A DNA stretch of 40,933 nt, taken from contig CAZNBB010000023.1 in NCBI GenBank assembly GCA_964571225.1, forward strand, positions 1 through 40,933. Direction: 5' to 3'. The stretch's first letter is position 1, and each line of letters opens with the position of its first letter. Position numbers and translations under genes: made by a program. Positions 1 to 7,556 of the stretch are shown in pieces. The notes beneath the pieces are model-generated. The model ran no database searches. It was given only the letters and a program-made list of their open reading frames with translations, and was not told the origin of the DNA. This DNA is from DATFML01 sp964571225 (lineage in GTDB: Bacteria; Pseudomonadota; Gammaproteobacteria; DATFLG01).

Positions 1-14
1 AAACTCTTCAGTTT
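1..14 (-). rRNA. rrs: 16S rRNA, first bases only
   Basis: Read on the minus strand, the last bases of the window spell AAACTGAAGAGTTT, the usual 5' end of a gammaproteobacterial 16S rRNA. The rest of the gene lies beyond the left edge. The leader and promoters directly upstream support the call. A 16S gene downstream of tyrS is also, as I recall, the arrangement in Pseudomonas aeruginosa. Confidence 0.85.
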
Positions 15-187
15 AAGTTTGACGGTCGCTTTTAGGGCGACCAATCCTTGCTCGATATCCGCATCTCGGAATTCAAGACGCTGACATCGATATTGGTTGC
101 GACTCAACCCATCGACGCAAGCGCCCACACAAATTACCTGATCTCGATTTTTAAAGAGCGGGGTTGAGAACTTTTGCCCAACCGAGA
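15..187 (-). promoter_or_regulatory. rRNA operon leader with boxA antitermination signal
   Basis: This transcribed leader precedes the 16S gene. On the minus strand positions 145-160 read CGCTCTTTAAAAATCG, close to the boxA consensus used by the NusB/NusE antitermination complex. It is followed by TGTGTGGGCGCTTG (about 120-133), which resembles the boxC stretch before the RNase III processing stem in enterobacterial rrn leaders. The stem's other half would lie after the 16S gene, outside the window. Confidence 0.8.
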
Positions 188-193
188 CGGAGA

Positions 194-221
194 ATTATAC
201 ATCGAACTCCGTTTCCGTCAA
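194..221 (-). promoter_or_regulatory. rRNA promoter P2
   Basis: On the minus strand a -35 TTGACG (216-221) is separated by 16 bp from a perfect -10 TATAAT (194-199). Transcription would start near 187. It uses the same hexamers and spacing as the upstream promoter at 292-319, the tandem P1/P2 layout typical of rrn operons. Confidence 0.8.
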
Positions 222-291
222 CACCTTTCGCTGCTTGTGTTGCCGGTGTTTTCCCGGTCCGGCCCGTCGCCTCATCAACCAGGAGCGGCGC

Positions 292-319
292 ATTATACGG
301 GGGCCATCTCGGGCGTCAA
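292..319 (-). promoter_or_regulatory. rRNA promoter P1
   Basis: The minus strand carries TTGACG (314-319), a 16-bp spacer and TATAAT (292-297), followed by a GC-rich discriminator (GCGCCGC). Such discriminators mark stringently controlled rRNA promoters. A short A-rich stretch just upstream (AAAAATC, about 323-328) could be an UP element. The promoter begins about 45 bp after the tyrS stop codon, so rrn has its own promoter and need not rely on tyrS read-through. Confidence 0.82.
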
Positions 320-363
320 GGGGATTTTTGCAGTTTGATGAAGGCGACCGAAACGAGCCCGTT

Positions 364-1560
364 TCAATGGATTCTTATGCGGGCGATACGGCGTTTTCCG
401 ACCTGGAAGACATGATCGGTACCGGCCTCCAAAGCCAGACCGCGGTCCTCGATCCTCGCCCCGTCAACCCGCACCGCACCCTGCCCGATCAAACGCAGGG
501 CCTCGGAGGTGCTCTTCACCAGGCCCGCCTCCTTGAGCACGTTGGCGATCGGCAGTGGGCCTGCCGGCGCCGCCAGCTCCACCTCGGGAATGTCGTCCGG
601 CAGCGCCCCCTTCTGGAATCGGGCCACAAACTCCTCGCGCGCATGCCGCGCCGCCGCCGCGCCGTGAAAACGACCCACGATTTCGTCGGCCAGCTCGAAT
701 TTGACGTCCCGGGGATTCCCTCCCGCCTCAATCCGGCGGCGCAGGCCGTCGATGTCCGCCAGTGGCCGGAAGCTGAGCAGCTCGAAGTAGCGCCACATGA
801 GTTGGTCCGAAATGGACATCAGCTTGCCGAACATCTCGGCGGGCGGATCTTCGATGCCGATGTAATTGTTGAGGGACTTGGACATCTTCTGCACGCCGTC
901 CAGGCCCTCCAGGATGGGCATGGTCAGAATCACCTGGGGCGTCTGCCCGTAGTGCTTCTGCAACTCGCGCCCCACCAGCAGGTTGAACTTCTGGTCGGTG
1001 CCGCCGAGCTCCACGTCGGCCTTGAGGGCCACCGAATCGTAGCCCTGCACCAGGGGATACAGAAATTCATGGATGGCGATGGGCTGGCCGCTACCGTAGC
1101 GCTTGTGGAAATCGTCCCGCTCCAGCATGCGGGCCACGGTATGCTTGGCCGCCAGCTGGATCAGCCCTGCCGCGTCCATTTCCCCCATCCAGCTGGAATT
1201 GAACATCACCAGGGTCTTCTCCGGATCGAGAATCTTGTAGATCTGGGCTTCGTAGGTGCGGGCGTTGTCGATGACCTGGTCCCGGGTGAGGGGCTTGCGG
1301 GTCACGTTCTTGCCGGTGGGATCCCCGATCATGCCGGTGAAGTCGCCGATCAGGAAAATCGCCTCGTGGCCCAGTTCCTGGAACTGGCGCAGCTTGTTGA
1401 GCAGGACCGTGTGCCCCAGATGCAGGTCAGGGGCTGTCGGATCGAAACCGGCCTTGATGCGCAAGGGCCGACCGAGCTTGAGCTTGTCGGCCAGCTCCGA
1501 CTCCAGCAGAATCTCGTGCGCGCCCCTCCCGAGTTCCTCCAACCCTTCCACTGCCGACAT
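364..1560 (-). CDS. tyrS: tyrosyl-tRNA synthetase
   Basis: A class I aminoacyl-tRNA synthetase that charges tRNA-Tyr in the cytoplasm. From the chosen start the protein has 398 residues, normal for the TyrZ-type bacterial enzyme. The HIGH-type motif is HLGH at residues 47-50, after GFDPTAPDL, and the second ATP-binding loop is KMSKS at 225-229. An S4-like RNA-binding domain forms the C-terminus (about 330-396). The open frame extends upstream to 1668, but the ATG at 1560 is preceded at good spacing by GGAG and gives the usual family length; an ATG at 1581 is the alternative. The gene is divergent from the M23 peptidase gene and followed by rrn. A small inverted repeat (350-365) overlaps the stop but lacks a T-run, so I see no clear terminator. 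Confidence 0.96.
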   Translation of the reverse strand: MSAVEGLEELGRGAHEILLESELADKLKLGRPLRIKAGFDPTAPDLHLGHTVLLNKLRQFQELGHEAIFLIGDFTGMIGDPTGKNVTRKPLTRDQVIDNARTYEAQIYKILDPEKTLVMFNSSWMGEMDAAGLIQLAAKHTVARMLERDDFHKRYGSGQPIAIHEFLYPLVQGYDSVALKADVELGGTDQKFNLLVGRELQKHYGQTPQVILTMPILEGLDGVQKMSKSLNNYIGIEDPPAEMFGKLMSISDQLMWRYFELLSFRPLADIDGLRRRIEAGGNPRDVKFELADEIVGRFHGAAAARHAREEFVARFQKGALPDDIPEVELAAPAGPLPIANVLKEAGLVKSTSEALRLIGQGAVRVDGARIEDRGLALEAGTDHVFQVGKRRIARIRIH

Positions 1561-1726
1561 CGTCCGCTCCGCAGGTGCCATCACACCGGTGTGCCAAAGG
1601 CTCGAAAGATTAACATATCGGTACCCCGCGTAGACGTTAGACTCCGCCCGGGGGCCTGCCGTTGGCAACGCCAGGCTGGCACAAAAGGTGCTTCATTGAC
1701 GCGCACCGGCCGTAACTATCAAATCG

Positions 1727-1755
1727 TTGACGCGAGGCAGGCTGACGCGTAACGT
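1727..1755 (+). promoter_or_regulatory. possible promoter for the M23 peptidase gene
   Basis: TTGACG (1727-1732), a 17-bp spacer and TAACGT (1750-1755) lie about 30 bp upstream of the GTG start. The -35 is good and the -10 is poor (three of six). The -10 overlaps one copy of a 10-bp motif that recurs inverted at 1630-1639. Confidence 0.3.
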
Positions 1756-1783
1756 CTACTCAACAGCTTTACAAGGAAATTCC

Positions 1784-3172
1784 GTGGATTACCACTCCTC
1801 TATCAGACGCGACTGGAAGTCCGCCGTGAGCCGCTCGGGCCGCACGCGCACGCCCCGGATCGCCCGTCTCCATTGGGTCCTGGTGGGCCTTGCGGTAGCC
1901 ATAGGCGGCATCGTGCTGACAGTAACTCCGCCCGAGGCCGGTGCAACCCGACACGAGACCCTCGTCGCCCCGGACGCCGGACCGCATCTCAAGCCGCTGC
2001 CCCTGCCGGCTGCACCCGTGGAAGGGCACGCCGGGCAGCCGCAGTCCGACGCGCAGCAGCCCGAGGGCGCTTGGCACACCGTTACCGTGCGCCGCGGCGA
2101 TTCCATGGCGGCTATCTTCCAGCGGCTGCACCTCAGCGCCAGGGAACTGCACGACATCATGGCGCTGGGCAGGCAGACCGAAACCCTCAGGCGCATCCAT
2201 CCGGGCGAAACACTGCGGCTGCGCATCGGATCCGACGGCCGGCTGCTCGAACTCGTCGACGAAACCGATCTCACCCACGGCCTCAAGGTCTGGCGCGTGG
2301 ACGAGGGGTTCCGGGCCAAAGCCGTCAGCCGGGCGCCCGAGCACCGGGTTGCCTACGCCACCGGCACCATCGACAGCTCTTTGTTCAACGCCGCTCAGGA
2401 TGCCGGCCTGTCCGACAACCTCACCATGGAGCTGGCCGGCATTTTCGGCTGGGACATCGATTTCGCCCTGAACATCCGGCGCGGCGACCATTTCACGGTG
2501 GTCTACGATCAGCTCTACCTGGACGGCAAGAAGATCGGCAACGGCGACATACTGGCAGCGGAGTTCGTCAATCAGGGACAGGTGTACCGGGCAGTACGCT
2601 ATGAAAAGCCCAATGGCACCGCGGACTACTACACGCCGGACGGCAAGAGCATGCGCAAGGAATTTCTGCGCACACCGGTGGCCTTCACACGCATCAGCTC
2701 ACGCTTCAGCCTCGGTCGTTATCACCCCATTCTGAACCGGATTCGGGCCCACAAAGGCGTGGACTATGCGGCGCCCACCGGCACGCCCATCAAAGCCACC
2801 GGCGACGGCAGAATCGTATTCCGGGGCCGCAAGGGCGGCTATGGCAACGTGGTGATTCTCGATCACGGTCGCGGTTACAGCACCTTGTACGGCCATATGT
2901 CGCGGTTTGCTCGCGGCGAACGGGTGGGAACCCGCGTGCGGCAGGGACAGGTGATCGGTTACGTGGGCATGACCGGCCTGGCGACGGGCCCGCACCTGCA
3001 CTACGAATTCCGCATCCACGGGGTGCACCGCAACCCGTTGAAGGTGAAGCTGCCCGACGCAGCACCTATCGAGGCCCGCTATCGGCAGGATTTCCATAAG
3101 CACTCGCGGCCCCTGCTGGCTCAATTGGATGTGATACGCTCCACCCAGGTGGCCCTTGGTACCGCCAACTGA
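1784..3172 (+). CDS. OapA-domain M23 murein endopeptidase (MepM-like)
   Basis: Predicted periplasmic zinc peptidase that cuts peptidoglycan cross-links. The 462-residue protein has one N-terminal membrane anchor (about 30-48), an OapA/LysM-like domain (98-149) and a C-terminal M23 domain with the zinc ligands in HKGVD (323-327) and HLH (404-406). The first ATG of the frame (1727) has no ribosome binding site, whereas the GTG at 1784 follows AAGGA at good spacing, so I start there. It resembles E. coli MepM (YebA) and the M23 protein that neighbours tyrS and anmK in other gammaproteobacteria. Its partner anmK recycles peptidoglycan sugar, which fits a cell-wall locus. All catalytic residues are present. 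Confidence 0.9.
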   Translation: MDYHSSIRRDWKSAVSRSGRTRTPRIARLHWVLVGLAVAIGGIVLTVTPPEAGATRHETLVAPDAGPHLKPLPLPAAPVEGHAGQPQSDAQQPEGAWHTVTVRRGDSMAAIFQRLHLSARELHDIMALGRQTETLRRIHPGETLRLRIGSDGRLLELVDETDLTHGLKVWRVDEGFRAKAVSRAPEHRVAYATGTIDSSLFNAAQDAGLSDNLTMELAGIFGWDIDFALNIRRGDHFTVVYDQLYLDGKKIGNGDILAAEFVNQGQVYRAVRYEKPNGTADYYTPDGKSMRKEFLRTPVAFTRISSRFSLGRYHPILNRIRAHKGVDYAAPTGTPIKATGDGRIVFRGRKGGYGNVVILDHGRGYSTLYGHMSRFARGERVGTRVRQGQVIGYVGMTGLATGPHLHYEFRIHGVHRNPLKVKLPDAAPIEARYRQDFHKHSRPLLAQLDVIRSTQVALGTAN

Positions 3173-3234
3173 GCCACCCCGGCGGTCGCCCGCCAACACG
3201 CCCCTGCAACCGAATGCGAACCGGAAACCGTCCC

Positions 3235-4353
3235 ATGGCGGAAATGTTCATCGGCCTGATGTCCGGCACCAGCGTCGATGCGGTGGATGCGGCCCTGGTC
3301 GATTTCTCGGGGCCCTTCCCCGCACTGGTCGCCAGTTGCACCTACCCGATCGAGCCTGACTTGCGCCACGCTCTGTTGGCGTTGGCCGAGGACCGTATTG
3401 AACGCGCCATCGATCGTCTCGGAGAGCTGGATGTCACCGTCGCCGAGCGATTCGCCGCGGCGGTCCGACAACTGCTGGCGGATGCAGGTGTACCCGCCTC
3501 CGAGGTGACCGCCATCGGCAGTCATGGCCAGACGGTCCGCCACCGCCCGACCGGGCCGGCGCCCTTCACCCTTCAGATCGGCGATCCCAATATCATCGCC
3601 GAACGCACCGGCATCACCACAGTCGCCGACTTCCGGCGCCGAGACCTGGCCGCCGGCGGTCAGGGCGCCCCATTGGCACCGGCGTTTCACGCCGCGGTGT
3701 TCCGTTCCGAGCAGGAGGATCGGGTGGTGGTGAACGTAGGCGGCATGGCAAACATCACCATTCTGCCCGCCGACCGATCCGCCGCCGTCTCCGGCTTCGA
3801 CACCGGACCGGGCAACGCCCTGCTCGATGCCTGGATCGGCCGGCACCGGGACGCACCCTTCGACCGGGACGGTGCCTGGGCGGCCGACGGCCGGATCTGG
3901 CCCGAGCTTCTGGAACGGCTGCTGGCCGAACCTTACTTCGCAGCCGACCCGCCCAAGAGCACCGGCCGGGAACAGTTTCATCTGCGGTGGGTGGACGCTG
4001 CACTGGCCGAGTTGGAAAACCCACGCCCCGCTATCGACGTGCAGACCACCCTGTGTGCGCTGACCGCGCAAACCATTGCGGCGGCCATCGAGCGTCACGC
4101 GCCGGCAGCCACGCGGGTGCTGATCTGCGGCGGCGGAGCCTACAACGGGGAACTGATGAGGCGCCTCGACGCCAGGCTCGGGTCACGCACTGTGGAAACC
4201 ACGGCCGCCTACGGCGTCGCACCGGAGTGGGTCGAAGCCGTGGCCTTTGCCTGGCTGGCCCGCCAGACCCTGGCCGGACGGCCCGGCAACCTGCCGTCGG
4301 TCACCGGTGCCCGCGCAGAGCGGGTGCTGGGCGCCATCTATCGGGGCAGCTGA
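3235..4353 (+). CDS. anmK: anhydro-N-acetylmuramic acid kinase
   Basis: AnmK cleaves and phosphorylates 1,6-anhydro-MurNAc to MurNAc-6-phosphate in the cytoplasm, a step of peptidoglycan recycling. The N-terminus has the family signature GLMSGTSVDAVD (about residues 7-18), and the internal stretches GSHGQTVRHRP and GFDTGPGNALLDAW are typical. From the ATG at 3235 the protein has 372 residues, matching the family's ~370; an in-frame ATG at 3214 would add seven poorly conserved residues. It lies 62 bp after the M23 peptidase gene on the same strand, so co-transcription is likely. It converges with the citrate synthase gene and I see no clear terminator between them. Confidence 0.95.
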   Translation: MAEMFIGLMSGTSVDAVDAALVDFSGPFPALVASCTYPIEPDLRHALLALAEDRIERAIDRLGELDVTVAERFAAAVRQLLADAGVPASEVTAIGSHGQTVRHRPTGPAPFTLQIGDPNIIAERTGITTVADFRRRDLAAGGQGAPLAPAFHAAVFRSEQEDRVVVNVGGMANITILPADRSAAVSGFDTGPGNALLDAWIGRHRDAPFDRDGAWAADGRIWPELLERLLAEPYFAADPPKSTGREQFHLRWVDAALAELENPRPAIDVQTTLCALTAQTIAAAIERHAPAATRVLICGGGAYNGELMRRLDARLGSRTVETTAAYGVAPEWVEAVAFAWLARQTLAGRPGNLPSVTGARAERVLGAIYRGS

Positions 4354-4456
4354 GAAGGCCGACCGCGGGACGGCGGAATCGCCAGGGGGACCCGGAGGTC
4401 GAAGCGCTGGCCCGTCGGCCGCCCGGCCAGACGCTTCCAAACGCTTCCAGACGCGT

Positions 4457-5614
4457 TCAGCGCTGCTCGATGGGTACGTAGTCCTGCACGTCCTCGCCGG
4501 TGTAGACCTGGGTGGGCCGGAAGATGCGATTGTCTTTGAGCTGCTCGCGCCAGTGGGCGAGCCAACCGGCGCAGCGGGCCACTGCAAACACAGACGTGAA
4601 CTGGTCGGCCGGAATGCCCATTTCCGTATAGAGAATCCCGGAGTAGAAGTCGACGTTGGCGTACACGCCCTTGGGCCCGAGACGCTCGTCGCAGGCTTCC
4701 TCCAGCGCCAGAGCGGTCTCGAACATGGGGCTGATCCTGCCGCCGCGGTACTCGACCAGCCGCTCCATCAACTTCTGCATCATGATGGCGCGGGGGTCCT
4801 TCACCTTGTACTCTCGATGGCCCATGCCCCAGATCTTTTCCTTGTCGGCGAGTTTCTTGTCCAGCCAGCCGCGCACGTTCTCGGGCCGACCGATCTCCTG
4901 GAGCATTTCCACGACCTTCTGATTGGCACCGCCATGCAGGGGCCCGGCCAGGGTGCCGATGGCCGCGGCGATCACCAGATAGGGACTGGCCAGGGTGGAA
5001 CCGGCCACCAGAGCCGCGAAGGTGGACGCGTTGATGGTGTGCTCGGCGTGCATGATCAGGCAGGCATCCATGATCCGCGCCAGGCACGGATCCGGCTCCT
5101 GCCCGTTGAACATGTACAGGAAATTCTCTGCGTAGGTCAGATCCTGGCGGGGCGGAATGGGATCGTAACCGCTGCGGATATGCTCCCACATGGCCACCAG
5201 GGTGGCCATGCGGGCCAGAATCTTCACCGACACGTTGTGCACGTAGTCCAGGCCCTGGGACCGGTCGCCCACGGTCAGATGCTCATCGCTTGGATAGAAC
5301 ATGCCCAGGCTGGCCATGGCCGTCTGCAGCATTTCCATCGGATGGCCGGTGGCGGGCAGGTGCTTCATGATTTCCCGCACCTTGAATTTGACGCGCCGGT
5401 TGCGGCGCAGCTGATCATCGAACTCGTGCAGCTCTTCCACGGTCGGCAGGCGGCCGTCCAGCAGCAGCAGGGCGGCCTCCTCGAAGCTGCTCTGGGCAGC
5501 GAGATCCTCGATCCGGTAGCCGCGGTAGGTCAGGATGCCGGTCTGGCCGTCCAGGAACGATATATTCGAATTGGTGGCTGGAACGCCTTCCAGGCCTGGC
5601 AGGTACTCGTTCAT
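4457..5614 (-). CDS. gltA: citrate synthase
   Basis: Condenses acetyl-CoA with oxaloacetate at the entry to the TCA cycle. The 385-residue protein is of the short bacterial type. Active-site residues are in place: His227 in GPLHGGAN, His266 in GMGHR and Asp322 in NVDFYSG; HAEHTINAS (191-199) is also conserved. The ATG at 5614 follows GGGGAAG at ideal spacing; the open frame extends to 5767 but the extension looks non-coding. 2-methylcitrate synthase has the same fold and length and cannot be excluded from sequence alone, but no prpB or prpD neighbours are present. The closest gene upstream is erpA, separated by a terminator. Confidence 0.88.
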   Translation of the reverse strand: MNEYLPGLEGVPATNSNISFLDGQTGILTYRGYRIEDLAAQSSFEEAALLLLDGRLPTVEELHEFDDQLRRNRRVKFKVREIMKHLPATGHPMEMLQTAMASLGMFYPSDEHLTVGDRSQGLDYVHNVSVKILARMATLVAMWEHIRSGYDPIPPRQDLTYAENFLYMFNGQEPDPCLARIMDACLIMHAEHTINASTFAALVAGSTLASPYLVIAAAIGTLAGPLHGGANQKVVEMLQEIGRPENVRGWLDKKLADKEKIWGMGHREYKVKDPRAIMMQKLMERLVEYRGGRISPMFETALALEEACDERLGPKGVYANVDFYSGILYTEMGIPADQFTSVFAVARCAGWLAHWREQLKDNRIFRPTQVYTGEDVQDYVPIEQR

Positions 5615-5779
5615 CACACTTCCCCTGGTTGATTCGGGCGTCAGGGATGGCCCAGTGCCGCTCGGCAGCCAGGGTGGGACCGCCACCCGGCAAGGCAGAC
5701 AAGAATACCAGAAGCGCAGGCGGGGTTGGACCGCGGCCGATGGGACGCAGGGGACCGGCGGCGGCAACAGCGAGGAGGG

Positions 5780-5829
5780 GCCCGGCTAACAACGAGAAAC
5801 GGCCTCGGCGCTACGTGCGCCGAGGCCGT
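5780..5829 (-). terminator. rho-independent terminator after erpA
   Basis: A perfect 13-bp stem (5799-5811 with 5817-5829, 5-nt loop) is followed on the minus strand by the T-rich stretch TTTCTCGTTGTT. It lies 19 bp past the erpA stop and should end the argC-DUF6776-bactofilin-erpA transcript before citrate synthase. Confidence 0.85.
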
Positions 5830-5847
5830 CCTGAATTCCCGTCTGAC

Positions 5848-6210
5848 TTAGACCGAGAAGGAGGAGCCGCAACCGCAGGTGGTCACGGCATTCGGATTGC
5901 GGATGACGAACTGAGCGCCTTCCAGACCTTCGCTGTAGTCGATTTCCGCGCCCACCAGGTATTGGAAGCTCATGGGGTCCACCAGCAGGGTGACACCACC
6001 ATTCTCCACCTCGGTATCGCCGTCGTTGACGTTCTCGTCAAAGGTGAAACCGTACTGGAAGCCGGAGCACCCTCCGCCGGACACGAAAACGCGCAGCTTG
6101 AGGTTGGGATTGTTCTCCTCGTCGATCAGTTCCTTGACCTTCGTGGCGGCGGCCTCGGTGAAAATCAGCGGGCTGTCCGTCGCAACGGTATCGGTTGCAG
6201 CATCAGTCAT
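5848..6210 (-). CDS. erpA: A-type iron-sulfur carrier ErpA
   Basis: Delivers Fe-S clusters to apoproteins; in E. coli it is essential for isoprenoid synthesis under aerobic growth. The 120-residue protein has the three conserved cysteines: Cys48 in GGGCSGFQYGF and Cys112/Cys114 in TTCGCGSSF, the canonical CxC tail. The N-terminal ~18 residues are a variable acidic extension. The ATG at 6210 follows TGGAGAG; the frame opens at 6243 but without a better start. It is last in the argC-DUF6776-bactofilin run. A second, divergent A-type protein is encoded at 13962-14366. Confidence 0.95.
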   Translation of the reverse strand: MTDAATDTVATDSPLIFTEAAATKVKELIDEENNPNLKLRVFVSGGGCSGFQYGFTFDENVNDGDTEVENGGVTLLVDPMSFQYLVGAEIDYSEGLEGAQFVIRNPNAVTTCGCGSSFSV

Positions 6211-6287
6211 AACGCACTCTCCAGAAGAAGCCTGGCTCGTCAACAGTTGCCCGAAATTATGCGGTTCCTGACTATTCCAGTCAAGAA

Positions 6288-6719
6288 TTACTCGGCCGCC
6301 TTGGCGCTCTCCCGGTCGCTGGTCTTGGCCGCCAACGGGACCACCGACGACCCCGAGGATTCGGCGCGATGGACCAGATTGCCGTTCACTTCCGCGCCCA
6401 TGGCCATTTCGATCAGATTATAGAACACGTTGCCCGTCACCCGGGCGCGGGCCGCCAGCTCGATACGCTCGCCGGCATGCACGTCGCCGCTCACGGCACC
6501 GTTGAGGATGACGTGGGGCACGCGCACTTCGCCCTCGATGCGGCCCTGCTCGCTGAGCACCAGCACCGATGAGGAGTCCTGCTCGGCGATGACATTGCCC
6601 TTGATGACGCCGTTGACGTGCAATCCGCCCTTGAATCGAACGTCCCCTTCCACCTCGGTATGCTGACCGATCAGGGTGTCTATATCAGCAACCTTTGCCT
6701 TCCTGGACTTTCCCAGCAT
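6288..6719 (-). CDS. bactofilin
   Basis: A 143-residue polymer-forming cytoskeletal protein (DUF583 family). The middle of the protein (about 12-115) is a run of short beta-helix repeats with regular glycine and valine spacing, for example VEGDVRFKGGLHVNGVIKGN and IEGEVRVPHVILNGAVSGDV; the tail is flexible and charged. Bactofilins form filaments that scaffold cell-wall enzymes in several bacteria. The start follows GGGGAGG at good spacing. It lies between a DUF6776 membrane protein and erpA, and within 4.6 kb of an M23 peptidase; bactofilin-M23 partnership is known elsewhere, but here the peptidase is in a separate transcript. Confidence 0.92.
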   Translation of the reverse strand: MLGKSRKAKVADIDTLIGQHTEVEGDVRFKGGLHVNGVIKGNVIAEQDSSSVLVLSEQGRIEGEVRVPHVILNGAVSGDVHAGERIELAARARVTGNVFYNLIEMAMGAEVNGNLVHRAESSGSSVVPLAAKTSDRESAKAAE

Positions 6720-6753
6720 CGCAAATCCTCCCCGGCCGTTGCCTACGATCTGC

Positions 6754-7518
6754 TCAGGTCGGCCAACTGAATGTCCGCTCCAAGGCGGACTCGTGCCTGC
6801 CCGATGGAACCACCTTGACCTCCACGGACTGCGGAATGAAACCCTTCGGCAACTGTAGTTGCCCTTGCAGGTTCTGGAAATACCTGAATCGGAACGCCAG
6901 CTCCTTGGTCTTGGGGGCGGTAATGTCGGTCAAACCCAGACGCCGCGGTTTACCCTTGTCGATGCCGAGAACGCTCAGGCGGACCACACCGTGCACCCAC
7001 TGCTCGTTCTGGCGCACCTGCGTCAACACCAGACGGAACTGAAAGTAGTTGGGAAGCGCCCCGTTCTGTACATTGAAAGCCTGGATGTGCAGCCCCGTCT
7101 TGGCTTCCCCCGGCGTCACGATACCCCGGTAGAAGGCAAGCTCTTCGCGTTGCTTGAACAGCTGGTCCTGCAGGGTGTTGAGCTGCTTCTTCACATCCGC
7201 ATAGGCGCGCCGATCCACCTGCCCCGAACGCTGTACCAGAGCCAGCTTGGCCTGCAGGTCGTCGTTGCGCTGTCTCAACGTCCGGACCTGGCCCGCGAGT
7301 CGGGTCTGTTGCTGCTGCAGGTTCACCAGCTCCTGCCCCGCGGCCACCTTGCCGGCTTCGTAGAGCCGCCAGCCCGCCACACCCAACCCCAGGATCAACA
7401 ACACGGTCAGCCATCGTAAGCGCGAGGGGCGGTAAACCAGCACCCGGGTGTGGCCGGATTCGGCCAGTCCGGTATGATTCTGACGCCCATGACTCCATGG
7501 GTCCGGGAAACGGATCAC
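6754..7518 (-). CDS. DUF6776-like membrane-anchored coiled-coil protein
   Basis: A 254-residue protein of unknown function. The N-terminus has one membrane segment (WLTVLLILGLGVAGWRLYEA, about 43-62), then a predicted coiled coil rich in Gln and Leu (about 70-125) and a C-terminal beta-rich domain (about 130-250) that would lie in the periplasm. I recognise the family from the conserved argC-erpA neighbourhood of gammaproteobacteria. The frame is open to 8265 as an antisense shadow of argC, so the start is uncertain: a GTG at 7518, 38 bp after the argC stop, is chosen; a GTG at 7443 would give 229 residues. It is co-directional with argC, bactofilin and erpA. Confidence 0.8.
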   Translation of the reverse strand: MIRFPDPWSHGRQNHTGLAESGHTRVLVYRPSRLRWLTVLLILGLGVAGWRLYEAGKVAAGQELVNLQQQQTRLAGQVRTLRQRNDDLQAKLALVQRSGQVDRRAYADVKKQLNTLQDQLFKQREELAFYRGIVTPGEAKTGLHIQAFNVQNGALPNYFQFRLVLTQVRQNEQWVHGVVRLSVLGIDKGKPRRLGLTDITAPKTKELAFRFRYFQNLQGQLQLPKGFIPQSVEVKVVPSGRHESALERTFSWPT

Positions 7519-7556
7519 AAACTGAGCACTCCCTGGGGCCGCGGGCCCCGCTGCGG

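Noticed and set aside
235..1752. Long plus-strand open frame (505 codons) opposite tyrS
   Set aside because: It is the antisense shadow of tyrS, with no family resemblance; high-GC DNA gives many such frames.
4354..4456. Terminator between anmK and citrate synthase
   Set aside because: Only a short direct repeat (ACGCTTCCA) and no stem with T-run on either strand.
4247..5632. Plus-strand open frame of 461 codons over citrate synthase
   Set aside because: Antisense shadow; it begins inside anmK in a wrong frame and has no recognisable domain.
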